From positions 1-33,466 of the IMG/VR virus record IMGVR_UViG_3300033993_002057: a DNA stretch of 33,466 nt. The stretch is one strand, 5' to 3'. Source of the stretch: a virus. Below the pieces are notes generated by a model. That model searched no databases and had not been told where the DNA came from. It saw nothing but the letters and a program-made list of their open reading frames with translations. Made by a program: the position numbers and the translations under genes. This document shows, in pieces, positions 15,006-21,505 of the stretch. How positions within the stretch are numbered: position 1 is the stretch's first letter; the number at the start of each line of letters is the position of its first letter.

Positions 15006-16211
15006 TCATCGTTCCTGATGCACTCCGATGTAGACGGTGCCTTTCTTGGTGAGCGGCAGCACCTTGTCGCGCAGATCGATGTTGTGCATCCGCAGGCAGC
15101 CAAAGGTGGAATGCAGCCGTTGCTTGGGTGCCCATGCACCAGGCCATCCGCAGGCAGTGCCACCACCGTGGAGCATGATGCCGGCGCGGCCGTGCTTAGC
15201 CTCCTGGTTCTCCAGCTCGATCATGTCGAAGGAATACCAGCCGTAGGACCGCAGTGTTGCGTCAAATGCTGGCTTGTCTCCAACCCGCTCGTAGTCCTTG
15301 TAGATCTGGCCGATTTTGTAAAGGCCAGGCGGTGTGTCGCTGTTGCGTGTGCGCCAGTCGTTATCAGCACCCTGGCCACGTGCCAGGCATGGAGCCTTCC
15401 ACAGCAGCTTGCCCGTGTGGTCGTAGGCCTCAATCTGCTGATCACGGTCGTTGACCAACAGATAGCTGTCGCCAGGTTTGACGGGTGCTTTCTTGGCCGG
15501 GCCAACCATGCCGGATTCCTCTGTACCGCGAGGATCGAGGCCGCCGACAGGGGCAACCGGCGGGGCAGCCGGCGGGGCCTGCTGCAGCTGGCGGCCAACG
15601 AACAGCTCCACTTCGGCCTTGCGGCGGCGGGTCAGGCCAGCCAGCGGGGTGCCGCCTGATTTGTTCCAGCGCGGCAGTTCTGCGGCGACCACCACCGCCG
15701 GATCCTCTCCTGCCAGGATCCGTTTACGCAGGGTGGAATTCTGCATCGCCCCTACGCCGAGGTTGTATGTCCAGCTGAGCAACGCAGCGATACGGTTTGG
15801 TTGCCAGCTGCTTACCGCAGGAATGGCTCTCACCAAGGCTTCATGGAACCGCTTCAGGTCTGCATCAAGCTGCGCGTCAGCCTGCGCCTGGGTGATGCTC
15901 TGACCCTCTCTCACCACCTTGCCGCTGATGGTGGTCGAGCCCCAGCCGATGGCCCATGCGCCGGCATCGGGGTAAGCCTGGAGCCTGAGGCCCTCGAACT
16001 CCTTGATGATTTTTCGTGCTGAGGGCAGCCATGCCGGTTCAGGCACCGGCGCTGCGGGACTGCCCTGTGCCCTCCACAGCTCGGTGAACTCCCGGCGCTG
16101 CTCCGCGGTCAGCGATTCATCCAGCCGACCCAGTGCGGCCAGCTGATGCGGCGTCAGATGGCCCTGGCGTATGGCGTGCTGAGTGGCAGCGCGGACTGTG
16201 GCGAAAGTCAT
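15006..16211 (-). CDS. Two-domain endolysin: GH24 lysozyme plus L,D-transpeptidase-like domain
   Basis: The 401-aa protein has an N-terminal helical segment (1-50), a T4-lysozyme-type GH24 domain (about 60-205), a Pro/Ala-rich linker, and a C-terminal YkuD-like domain (about 245-400). GH24 shows catalytic E73 (EFEGLRLQAYPD) and D82; the usual Thr before IGxG is Ala (A87, WAIGWGST). The YkuD part keeps the signature H348 (MLHGGG) and HSTFGC with nucleophile C372. GH24 cuts the glycan strands. The second domain would normally form 3-3 peptide crosslinks; in an endolysin it may hydrolyse or exchange them, or merely bind peptidoglycan. The joint occurrence is directly seen; the second activity is inferred. 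No signal peptide is visible. Confidence 0.9.
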   Translation of the reverse strand: MTFATVRAATQHAIRQGHLTPHQLAALGRLDESLTAEQRREFTELWRAQGSPAAPVPEPAWLPSARKIIKEFEGLRLQAYPDAGAWAIGWGSTTISGKVVREGQSITQAQADAQLDADLKRFHEALVRAIPAVSSWQPNRIAALLSWTYNLGVGAMQNSTLRKRILAGEDPAVVVAAELPRWNKSGGTPLAGLTRRRKAEVELFVGRQLQQAPPAAPPVAPVGGLDPRGTEESGMVGPAKKAPVKPGDSYLLVNDRDQQIEAYDHTGKLLWKAPCLARGQGADNDWRTRNSDTPPGLYKIGQIYKDYERVGDKPAFDATLRSYGWYSFDMIELENQEAKHGRAGIMLHGGGTACGWPGAWAPKQRLHSTFGCLRMHNIDLRDKVLPLTKKGTVYIGVHQER

Positions 16212-16384
16212 TTCAGATCAGGCAAGCGATCACCAAGCAGGCGATCAAGGAAGTGCCACCCATGGCGGCCGGCCCAGAACGCGGCTGGTTCGAGGAAGGC
16301 CTTGAGGACAATCAGCCGCACGCCACCGGCCAGCAGCGAGCCGAGCACGATGTCGGTGATGATCCGGCCGTCGTCTGCGCTCAT
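16208..16384 (-). CDS. Small membrane protein, candidate holin component (58 aa)
   Basis: The frame starts MSADDGRIITDIVLGSLLAG and has one hydrophobic segment (about residues 8-30, ending VRLIVLKAFLEP), then an aromatic/basic tail (FWAGRHGWHFLDRLL). It overlaps both neighbours by four bases (ATGA at 16384-16381 and 16211-16208). A one-span membrane protein directly before an endolysin fits a holin or pinholin-like role, but no family motif was recognised. Confidence 0.65.
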   Translation of the reverse strand: MSADDGRIITDIVLGSLLAGGVRLIVLKAFLEPAAFWAGRHGWHFLDRLLGDRLPDLK

Positions 16385-16839
16385 CGCTGCTTCAGGAGGC
16401 GTTGCACGGTGGAACGGAAGACACCGAGCGCATCGGCGATCTCCTGCTGGGTGTAACCGCGGCCGTGCAGTTCCTGCGCCAGATCGGCTCGATCCACTGG
16501 TTCCTGATCCGGGTCGTCGATCAGCGCGACGGGTTCCGGCAGAGGTTCCGGCAGAGGTTCAGGCAGAGGTTCCGGCTGGTACTCCAGCTGGGGCTCAGGT
16601 TCATCTTGGCGGCGGCGCAGTGCTGGGTTGTAGGTCCACAGGCCACCGAAGGATCCAGCGATGGCGGCAACACCAGCCACCAGCGGCAGGGTGTTTTCCG
16701 AGATCACCTGATCGCAGGCGCCCTGCTCAGCGCGGAACTGCACGCAGTCCACGATGCGGTATCCCGAAACGAGCATGGCGGCGACACCAGCAACGACCGA
16801 ACCGCCGAAGGCTGCAGGGGCAAGCATGGGCTGGCGCAT
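16381..16839 (-). CDS. Two-TM membrane protein with cytoplasmic helix-turn-helix
   Basis: From the ATG at 16839 the product has 152 residues: two hydrophobic segments (about 5-30, APAAFGGSVVAGVAAML; and about 49-70, TLPLVAGVAAIAGSFGG) separated by a loop with two Cys (VDCV...GACDQ), a linker with repeated EPLP, and a C-terminal HTH (YTQQEIADALGVFRSTVQRL). A GTG at 16893 would add 18 residues, but it lies inside a terminator-like hairpin. It heads the lysis operon. The membrane part looks holin-like, while the HTH suggests DNA binding at the membrane, so lysis could be coupled to gene control. Both ideas are inferences. Confidence 0.7.
   Translation of the reverse strand: MRQPMLAPAAFGGSVVAGVAAMLVSGYRIVDCVQFRAEQGACDQVISENTLPLVAGVAAIAGSFGGLWTYNPALRRRQDEPEPQLEYQPEPLPEPLPEPLPEPVALIDDPDQEPVDRADLAQELHGRGYTQQEIADALGVFRSTVQRLLKQR
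16532..16576. repeat. 12-bp tandem repeat coding EPLP
   Basis: Nearly four copies of GGTTCCGGCAGA (plus strand; one copy differs by one base) encode the Pro-Glu linker between the membrane part and the HTH. The repeat keeps the reading frame at any copy number. Confidence 0.85.
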
Positions 16840-16882
16840 CACGGTGGTGGGCGAGCTGCTGTAGCTTTCCAGTGCGCCAATG

Positions 16883-16908
16883 AAAAACCCCACCGGACCA
16901 GGGCGGGG
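16883..16908 (-). terminator. Terminator-like hairpin in the leader of the lysis operon
   Basis: On the minus strand CCCCGCC-CTGGTCC-GGTGGGG is followed directly by TTTTT. The seven-bp stem has one G-T pair. It lies between the divergent start region (about 16934-16955) and the 16839 start codon, so it could act as an attenuator of the lysis operon. No minus-strand gene lies immediately upstream that it would otherwise terminate. Confidence 0.55.
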
Positions 16909-16933
16909 CTTGATGTGTTCTCGGTGGCAGTAT

Positions 16934-16955
16934 GGCGTTGTGCAACCGCAACGCC
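16934..16955. promoter_or_regulatory. Operator-like inverted repeat between divergent genes
   Basis: GGCGTTG-N8-CAACGCC is a perfect 7-bp inverted repeat and includes GTTGTGCAACCGC, the core found at the promoters at 5876, 10563, 18479 and 31043. A clear -10 at the correct distance is not visible on either strand. GCCACC follows just before the ATG at 16962. Confidence 0.55.
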
Positions 16956-16961
16956 GCCACC

Positions 16962-17408
16962 ATGTCAGCCGAACACCATATTCAGCAGCGGATCCTGCTC
17001 GCGTGCGGCAGCGGCGATGCGCGGCTGTGGCGGAACAACGTGGGCACGGGCTGGGCAGGGGCTACCACCAGGATCACCGCCGGGAATGTCAGGGCAGTGG
17101 CAGCTCAGTTGAGGCCTGGTGATGTGGTGGTGCGCAACGCCAGGCCGCTGCATGCGGGCCTGTGCGTCGGATCCTCCGACCTGATCGGTTATTCGGCGCT
17201 GGTGGTGGGGCCTGAGCACGTTGGGCAACGGCTAGCGGTGTTCGCCGCGGTGGAGGTGAAGACCGCGAAGGGGCGACCATCTGCAGAGCAGGTGCAGTTC
17301 CTGAACCACATCGAGCAGGCGGGCGGCATGGCTGGGATTGCTCGCAGCGTTGACGAAGCACATCTGATCCTTCGTGGCCCGAGCGCAAACGCTACCGCTA
17401 CGGTTTAA
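16962..17408 (+). CDS. VRR-NUC domain nuclease (148 aa)
   Basis: The protein matches stand-alone phage VRR-NUC nucleases: N-terminal RLWRNNVGTG (21-30), D73 in GSSDLIGY, E98-x-K100 in AAVEVKTAKGRPSAEQVQFL and Q112 later in that segment, then GGMAGIARS. These are the PD-(D/E)XK-type catalytic positions. Related enzymes cleave branched or flap DNA; the stand-alone phage forms are thought to act in recombination or junction resolution. The ATG at 16962 is preferred over 16932, which lies in the operator. It is followed after two bases by the next gene. Confidence 0.88.
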   Translation: MSAEHHIQQRILLACGSGDARLWRNNVGTGWAGATTRITAGNVRAVAAQLRPGDVVVRNARPLHAGLCVGSSDLIGYSALVVGPEHVGQRLAVFAAVEVKTAKGRPSAEQVQFLNHIEQAGGMAGIARSVDEAHLILRGPSANATATV

Positions 17409-17410
17409 CT

Positions 17411-18259
17411 ATGAAGCTCACCGCAGGGGCCCACCCCGATCTGTTGATGCCATTTTCAAATGGCCCCGAGCCGCCACCCGAGCCGGTGCAGGGATTGCCG
17501 GAACCGTTGCGATTGGCCACCGAACGGCACGACGAGGGGCGGAAGGCGCTTGCCGCGATGGTGGGTCACTGGATGGTGCGCAGCAGCCTGAGCCTGGAGC
17601 AGCTGTCGCTGATCGCGGCATGGGGGCTGAATGAACGGGGCCTAATGGACAAATCGATCCTGAGCCGGATTCGGACGGGCGCGAAAGTCCGCGGCGCCAG
17701 CCTGCCGCAGGTGGATGCGTTGGCGTCCGCCAACATGGCGATCTGGCTATGGCAGGTGCGTGGGAAGCAGAAAGCGTGGGCGAAGCTCGGCCCGCACAGC
17801 GGCTGGGGCGTGAAGGATGAGTGGCTCGACAGTGCCTGCTGGCTGGCGCATCCAGACCACCCTGCCGATCCGCTGGAGTTCGGCGACATGGCGGAAGTGC
17901 TCGCGGGCTACCTAGACCTGCCGTACGTGGGTCCGGCACCGCTGTCGGCTGCTGATGCACGGGTAGCGAGCGACCAGCTGGCCAGGCTGCTGGACCGGCT
18001 GTGCGCCGATCGCGGGTGGGGTGCGATGGCGGGGCTGCGAAACCTGATGGCGGCGTATCCGGTGACCGATCGCGGGCGGCAGCAGCGGATGCGCCGGGTG
18101 ATCACCGGCGATCAGCTGCTGAGCGGCGATGAGCTGGCCGGCGAGCTGCATGCGCTGGCGGAGATGGTGCGGCAGGTCAGGCAGCTAGAGCCGGGGGAGT
18201 ATGGGCCGCGGGAGCTGCAGGCAGAACTGATGTCTGGTGGCCGTCCGGGTCGCGGGTGA
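17411..18259 (+). CDS. Hypothetical protein with HTH-like segment (282 aa)
   Basis: Residues about 58-95 (LSLEQLSLIAAWGLNERGLM then SILSRIRTG) resemble an XRE-type helix-turn-helix, and the rest is helical and Trp-rich with no recognised domain. A C-terminal region (RGRQQRMRRVITGDQLLSGD, LAEMVRQVRQLE) is charged. The gene follows the VRR-NUC gene by two bases. A regulator of the early operon that starts at 18473 is possible. Its last 83 bases overlap a convergent minus-strand frame. Confidence 0.55.
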   Translation: MKLTAGAHPDLLMPFSNGPEPPPEPVQGLPEPLRLATERHDEGRKALAAMVGHWMVRSSLSLEQLSLIAAWGLNERGLMDKSILSRIRTGAKVRGASLPQVDALASANMAIWLWQVRGKQKAWAKLGPHSGWGVKDEWLDSACWLAHPDHPADPLEFGDMAEVLAGYLDLPYVGPAPLSAADARVASDQLARLLDRLCADRGWGAMAGLRNLMAAYPVTDRGRQQRMRRVITGDQLLSGDELAGELHALAEMVRQVRQLEPGEYGPRELQAELMSGGRPGRG

Positions 18260-18383
18260 CGGTGTAGAGCTCAGCGCCGTTCAGGTGCAGGCTGCAGGGC
18301 TGGAACTCGGAATCCGGGACGTGGAGGAGCATGCGCCAGGCGGCGTCGGCATCCTCGTGAGTGGTGCAGTGGATTTGCAGCAT
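18177..18383 (-). CDS. Possible small hypothetical protein (68 aa), convergent overlap
   Basis: The frame starts MLQIHCTTHEDADAAWRMLL and has a plausible protein-like composition up to DPDGHQTSV, with a Pro/Ala tail. It overlaps the 3' end of the plus-strand gene 17411-18259 by 83 bases. No domain or good ribosome-binding site is seen. Convergent overlaps occur elsewhere here (13937-13976, 25658-25698), which makes it credible but unproven. Confidence 0.4.
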   Translation of the reverse strand: MLQIHCTTHEDADAAWRMLLHVPDSEFQPCSLHLNGAELYTVTRDPDGHQTSVLPAAPAAHTPPALAA

Positions 18384-18431
18384 GGTGCAGCGGCGGCTTA
18401 GTGCTGGTGGAAGTTTCTAGTACGAATGCAC

Positions 18432-18441
18432 GGGGGGGGGG
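18432..18441. other. Run of ten G
   Basis: A G10 homopolymer lies in the intergenic stretch 18384-18472, flanked by GCAC/GTGC. It is about 30 bases upstream of the -35 at 18473. It could vary in length by slippage, or be a sequencing artefact. Confidence 0.8.
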
Positions 18442-18472
18442 TGCTTGCAGAAATTGCATAGCCCTGGCGGTG

Positions 18473-18518
18473 TTGCAGAACGGCAACCGCAACGGTATGA
18501 TGTGGGGAGCCACCACCA
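18473..18518 (+). promoter_or_regulatory. Strong rightward promoter and conserved leader (recT operon)
   Basis: TTGCAG (18473-18478), 17 bases and TATGAT (18496-18501) form a near-consensus promoter. The spacer holds GCAACCGCAACGG, shared with the promoter at 31033-31061. The transcript start region GGGAGCCACCACCA (18505-18518) is identical to 10596-10609. The ATG of the RecT-like gene follows at 18526 without a clear Shine-Dalgarno sequence. Confidence 0.75.
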
Positions 18519-18525
18519 CAAAACC

Positions 18526-19455
18526 ATGGCATCGAACGCGCTGGCCCTTGCCGGGCCCGCCAGCACCAGCCTCAGCCTGCAGCTCAACGGCATCGAAGAC
18601 CTGCAACGCCTGGCGCGACTGTTTGCCGCCAGCGGCCTGTTCGGTCGTTCTGGCAACGCTGAGCAGCACATGGCCGAATGCGCCATCAAGATCCTGGCTG
18701 GCGCTGAGGCGGGCTTCGGCCCGTTCGCCAGTGCCGGCGGCGTGACCGTGATCAACGGCCGGCCGGGATTCGGCAGCAACCTGCTGGCGCAAGCGATCAA
18801 GCGGCACCCGCAGTATGACTACCGGGTGCTGGAAAAGACCGATCAGGCCTGCAAGATCAAGTTCATGGCCGGCCGGGAAGAACTGGGCATCGAGTGGTTC
18901 ACGATGGAGATGGCCAGGCGTGCCGGGCTGGTGAAGGCCTCCGGCCCGTGGGCGCAGTACCCCGAGGCGATGCTGTTCGCCCGGTGCCTGTCGGCCGGGA
19001 TGCGGACGCACTGCCCTGATGCCCTTGGTGGTGTCTCGGCGTACACGCCAGAGGAACTGGGCGCACAGGGAGAGATCGACGAGAACGGCGCTGTGGTTGC
19101 GGTGACCGTCACCGAGCAGCCGCAGGCACCCACCAGGGACCAGTTGCAGGCGCAGGCGATGCGTCGGCTGAAGGATCAGGGGATCACCAGCGACGGAATG
19201 CAGGCGATGCTGAACCAGCTCGGCGGCGAGGGCGCCAGGCTGGGGCAGCTCAGTGATGAAGTACTGGGCAAGCTGGCGCGTGTTGGCGCATCGGCTGAAA
19301 CGATCCAGCGGTGGAACGCTGATGGCGCACCGGCGGCGGCACCGGCGCCAGCTGCCGATGACTCTGTGCCGGCTGAGGTGTTCAGCGAGCCTGGATTCCC
19401 AGATCCCGACGAGCAGGACGACCCGGACGACCTGCCAGCAGCATGGGCGGCCTAA
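18526..19455 (+). CDS. RecT-like single-strand annealing protein
   Basis: The 309-aa protein should anneal complementary strands in phage recombination. The central region matches the RecT/phage annealase style: GPFASAGGVTVINGRPGFG, HPQYDYRVLEKTDQACKIKF, EWFTMEMARRAGLVK and YPEAMLFARCLSAGMRTHCP. The C-terminal 100 residues are a helical/acidic tail (DEQDDPDDLP). It is first in the long rightward operon and is followed by ssb, a usual pairing. The ATG at 18526 is preferred over 18445, which lies upstream of the promoter. A partner exonuclease could be the VRR-NUC protein at 16962-17408; that link is a guess. Confidence 0.82.
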   Translation: MASNALALAGPASTSLSLQLNGIEDLQRLARLFAASGLFGRSGNAEQHMAECAIKILAGAEAGFGPFASAGGVTVINGRPGFGSNLLAQAIKRHPQYDYRVLEKTDQACKIKFMAGREELGIEWFTMEMARRAGLVKASGPWAQYPEAMLFARCLSAGMRTHCPDALGGVSAYTPEELGAQGEIDENGAVVAVTVTEQPQAPTRDQLQAQAMRRLKDQGITSDGMQAMLNQLGGEGARLGQLSDEVLGKLARVGASAETIQRWNADGAPAAAPAPAADDSVPAEVFSEPGFPDPDEQDDPDDLPAAWAA

Positions 19456-19500
19456 TCGGCTGCCCTGCTGCGATGCTGTTTAGAAACCACAACACTCACC

Positions 19501-19950
19501 ATGAACGCTCTAGTCCAGACCCTGCTCCGCGCCCAGACCTACAGCTTCCGTGGCCGACTGGCTGCAGACCCTGAGATCAAGTACCTCGCCAACTCCATGG
19601 TGGCCAACGCCAAGATGGCAGTTGATAACCCTGAGAAGAAGGGTCGTGATGACGGCAAGGAGCCTGATTGGCTGAAGCTTGAAATCTGGTTTGAACCAGC
19701 TGAAGAGTTCGCCAACAACGCCAGGAAAGGCCAGTTGATCGACTGCAGCGGCCGGATCCGTTTCGAGTCGTGGACCGATAAGCAGACCGGCGAACCGCGC
19801 CACCAGCCGGTGTTGAAGATGCACAGCTGGTCACCGGTTGACACTGCCGCGCCGGCCGCTGCTGCCAGGCCTGCCGCCCCGGCGCCCGCTGGTGGGTCGG
19901 TGTGGGAGTCAAGCGGCGGCGACGTTAGTGACGACGACATTCCGTTCTGA
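19501..19950 (+). CDS. ssb: Single-stranded DNA-binding protein
   Basis: The 149-aa protein has an OB-fold-like N-terminal part (TYSFRGRLAADPEIKYLANS; LKLEIWFEPAEEFANNARKG; LIDCSGRIRFESWTDKQTG), a disordered Ala/Pro linker and the acidic tip DDDIPF that in SSB proteins recruits replication and repair partners. The core is shorter and diverged from bacterial SSB. It lies 45 bases after the RecT-like gene; that gap shows no promoter I can support. It would coat single strands during replication by the 7124-9526 primase-helicase and aid annealing. Confidence 0.88.
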   Translation: MNALVQTLLRAQTYSFRGRLAADPEIKYLANSMVANAKMAVDNPEKKGRDDGKEPDWLKLEIWFEPAEEFANNARKGQLIDCSGRIRFESWTDKQTGEPRHQPVLKMHSWSPVDTAAPAAAARPAAPAPAGGSVWESSGGDVSDDDIPF

Positions 19951-19952
19951 TC

Positions 19953-20225
19953 ATGCAATTAGCAGCACTACGGGCAACCCTCGACGAGATCCTTACCGAA
20001 GCTGCTGCAGACCTGGACCGCCAGGCTGCAGCACGTGCGGCGGAAGTAGCTGAAGCGCTGGAGCAGCACACACCAGCGGCGGTAACAGCAGCCGTCAGCG
20101 ATGCACTGGCCCAGCAACGGCAATGGTTCGCTGATCTGATCAATGAACAGCTCGGCTACCTGGAACGCCACAGCACTGCAGCAACGCTGCTTCGGCATCT
20201 GCGCGGGGTGGTGGCAAATGACTGA
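19953..20225 (+). CDS. Helical Ala-rich hypothetical protein (90 aa)
   Basis: The protein (start MQLAALRATLDEILTEAAAD) looks like one long amphipathic helix or coiled coil rich in Ala, Glu and Gln. It starts two bases after the ssb stop and its own stop overlaps the next ATG by eight bases. The coiled coil suggests oligomerisation. No function is recognised. Confidence 0.65.
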   Translation: MQLAALRATLDEILTEAAADLDRQAAARAAEVAEALEQHTPAAVTAAVSDALAQQRQWFADLINEQLGYLERHSTAATLLRHLRGVVAND

Positions 20226-20424
20226 CCCCAGCACGATCGCCGCGATGGAGCGGCTGAGAACTACACCACCAACCAGTGATCAGGCGATGAGCAACAGTGA
20301 AACCCGTCGGCTGACGGTGGTGCTTCCGCTGCCGGAAGTGGAGCGTCTGCGGGCACACCTGCATCCTGGCGAATCGATGTCCGACCTGCTGCGGCGTGTG
20401 CTGCAGGAGGTGGGGCGTGGCTGA
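20218..20424 (+). CDS. Small ribbon-helix-helix-like protein (68 aa)
   Basis: After a Thr/Pro-rich N-terminal segment, residues about 30-66 read RRLTVVLPLPEVERLRAHLH then SMSDLLRRVLQEV, a basic strand plus two helices as in CopG/Arc DNA-binding proteins. The C-terminal PGESMSDLLRRV resembles PGEGMDDLLRRI in the protein at 22949-23122. A second in-frame ATG at 20287 (MSNSETRR) would give just the RHH part. A regulator of the early operon is likely by fold. Confidence 0.65.
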   Translation: MTDPSTIAAMERLRTTPPTSDQAMSNSETRRLTVVLPLPEVERLRAHLHPGESMSDLLRRVLQEVGRG

Positions 20425-20653
20425 TGTGATCTACATGGCCGACCGCTGGCGCATCGAGCGGGACCCGACCATGGCACCCCGGCCTGATCTGGTTCGGTTT
20501 GTTAAGCACAGCACCGTGCGCAAGCTGCTGGATCAAACCGCTAGGTGGACGGGCGATGGCTGGGATCCGCAACGGTGGGTGCCACGGGTGCCGATCGTGC
20601 CCCAGACCATCCTCGACCTGGTGGAGCAGCGCATGCGGGGGGTGGGGACATGA
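20417..20653 (+). CDS. Hypothetical protein (78 aa)
   Basis: The GTG start at 20417 follows a strong purine-rich site (GGAGGTGGGGC) within the previous gene. The product (start VADVIYMADRWRIERDPTMA) contains LVRFVKHSTVRKLLDQTARW and ends QTILDLVEQRMRGVGT. It is basic and helical and is not recognised. Its stop overlaps the next ATG (ATGA at 20650-20653). Confidence 0.6.
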   Translation: MADVIYMADRWRIERDPTMAPRPDLVRFVKHSTVRKLLDQTARWTGDGWDPQRWVPRVPIVPQTILDLVEQRMRGVGT

Positions 20654-21267
20654 AAGAACGCCCGATCCTATTCAGCGGCCCGATGGTGCGGGCCATCCTC
20701 GACGGCAGCAAGACTCAGACGCGGAGGGTGGTGAAACCGGTCCGTCGTTATGAGCACAACAACATCTGCCGCCCCGATCTAGTTGAAGACCCCTATGCCG
20801 TTTGGTGGCATGGAGTAAGTGAGAACGTTGGATGTTTCCAAATATGCCCCCACGGCGCCCCCGGCGACCGGCTGTGGGTACGGGAGACGTTCGCCATGAA
20901 CAAAGCCAAAGCAGGCCCGCCGGTGGTCTATCGCGCTGATCACGGGGAGGCGCAATCTGTTTTCGTTGAGCGTCCCCACTCGGCTGAATGGGATGTTGTC
21001 GTCACACGCTGGCGCCCGTCGATCTTCATGCCCCGAGCCGCATCGCGGATTCTGCTGGAGATCACCGACGTTCGCGTGCAGCGGCTGCAGGAGATCAGCG
21101 AAGCGGATGCACGGGCGGAAGGTGTAACGCCAAACGCATTTGAACAAACGTCCGATAACTGGGGCGGCGTGCTTTACCGCCGGCTTTGGGAGCAGATCAA
21201 CGGCCCCGGATCATGGGACGCCAACCCGTGGGTGTGGGCGATCACGTTTCAGATGTTGGAACCATGA
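20650..21267 (+). CDS. ASCH-domain-like phage protein (205 aa)
   Basis: The N-terminus KERPILFSGPMVRAILDGSK followed by TQTRRVVKP is the hallmark start of a widespread phage family related to ASCH/PUA-like domains. Further typical elements are GDRLWVRETFA, RPSIFMPRAASRILLEITDV and RVQRLQEISEADARAEGV, and a C-terminal WVWAITFQMLE. ASCH domains bind or modify RNA/nucleosides; what the phage members do is not established. All expected segments are present, so the gene appears intact. Confidence 0.85.
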   Translation: MKERPILFSGPMVRAILDGSKTQTRRVVKPVRRYEHNNICRPDLVEDPYAVWWHGVSENVGCFQICPHGAPGDRLWVRETFAMNKAKAGPPVVYRADHGEAQSVFVERPHSAEWDVVVTRWRPSIFMPRAASRILLEITDVRVQRLQEISEADARAEGVTPNAFEQTSDNWGGVLYRRLWEQINGPGSWDANPWVWAITFQMLEP

Positions 21268-21359
21268 CCCTCTCCATCCTCGCCGGCATGGTCGAGATCC
21301 TCGCCACCCTGGCCACGTCGCTGTGGTGGGCCCTATGTGAGCGGTTGGTGGGGGAGTGA
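21264..21359 (+). CDS. Tiny membrane peptide (31 aa)
   Basis: The frame MTLSILAGMVEILATLATSL continues into WWALCERLVGE and is one hydrophobic helix with an acidic/basic end. It overlaps the upstream stop (ATGA at 21264-21267) and its stop overlaps the following ATG (TGATG at 21357-21361). Coupling on both sides is the support. Function unknown. Confidence 0.5.
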   Translation: MTLSILAGMVEILATLATSLWWALCERLVGE

Positions 21360-21505
21360 TGGCCTGGTACACCCCACCCGCGATCCTCGCCGCACTGCGC
21401 GGCTATCAGCCCTCCGCCGGCACTGGCGGGTTCCTGCTGCAGGCGCCAGCTCCAGGCCCGGTGCTGGCCAATCCGCCGTTCAGTGTGGAGGCCTGCCGTG
21501 TTTAA
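21359..21505 (+). CDS. Small hypothetical protein with NPPF (48 aa)
   Basis: The frame starts MAWYTPPAILAALRGYQPSA and ends VLANPPFSVEACRV. NPPF is the catalytic motif of N6-adenine methyltransferases and also occurs in the next gene, so this might be a decayed methyltransferase start or coincidence. It overlaps the next gene's GTG start (21498) by eight bases. Confidence 0.5.
   Translation: MAWYTPPAILAALRGYQPSAGTGGFLLQAPAPGPVLANPPFSVEACRV

Noticed and set aside
14980-15009. Eight-codon frame between the endolysin and HNH genes
   Set aside because: It is too short to support, although its ATG overlaps the endolysin stop.
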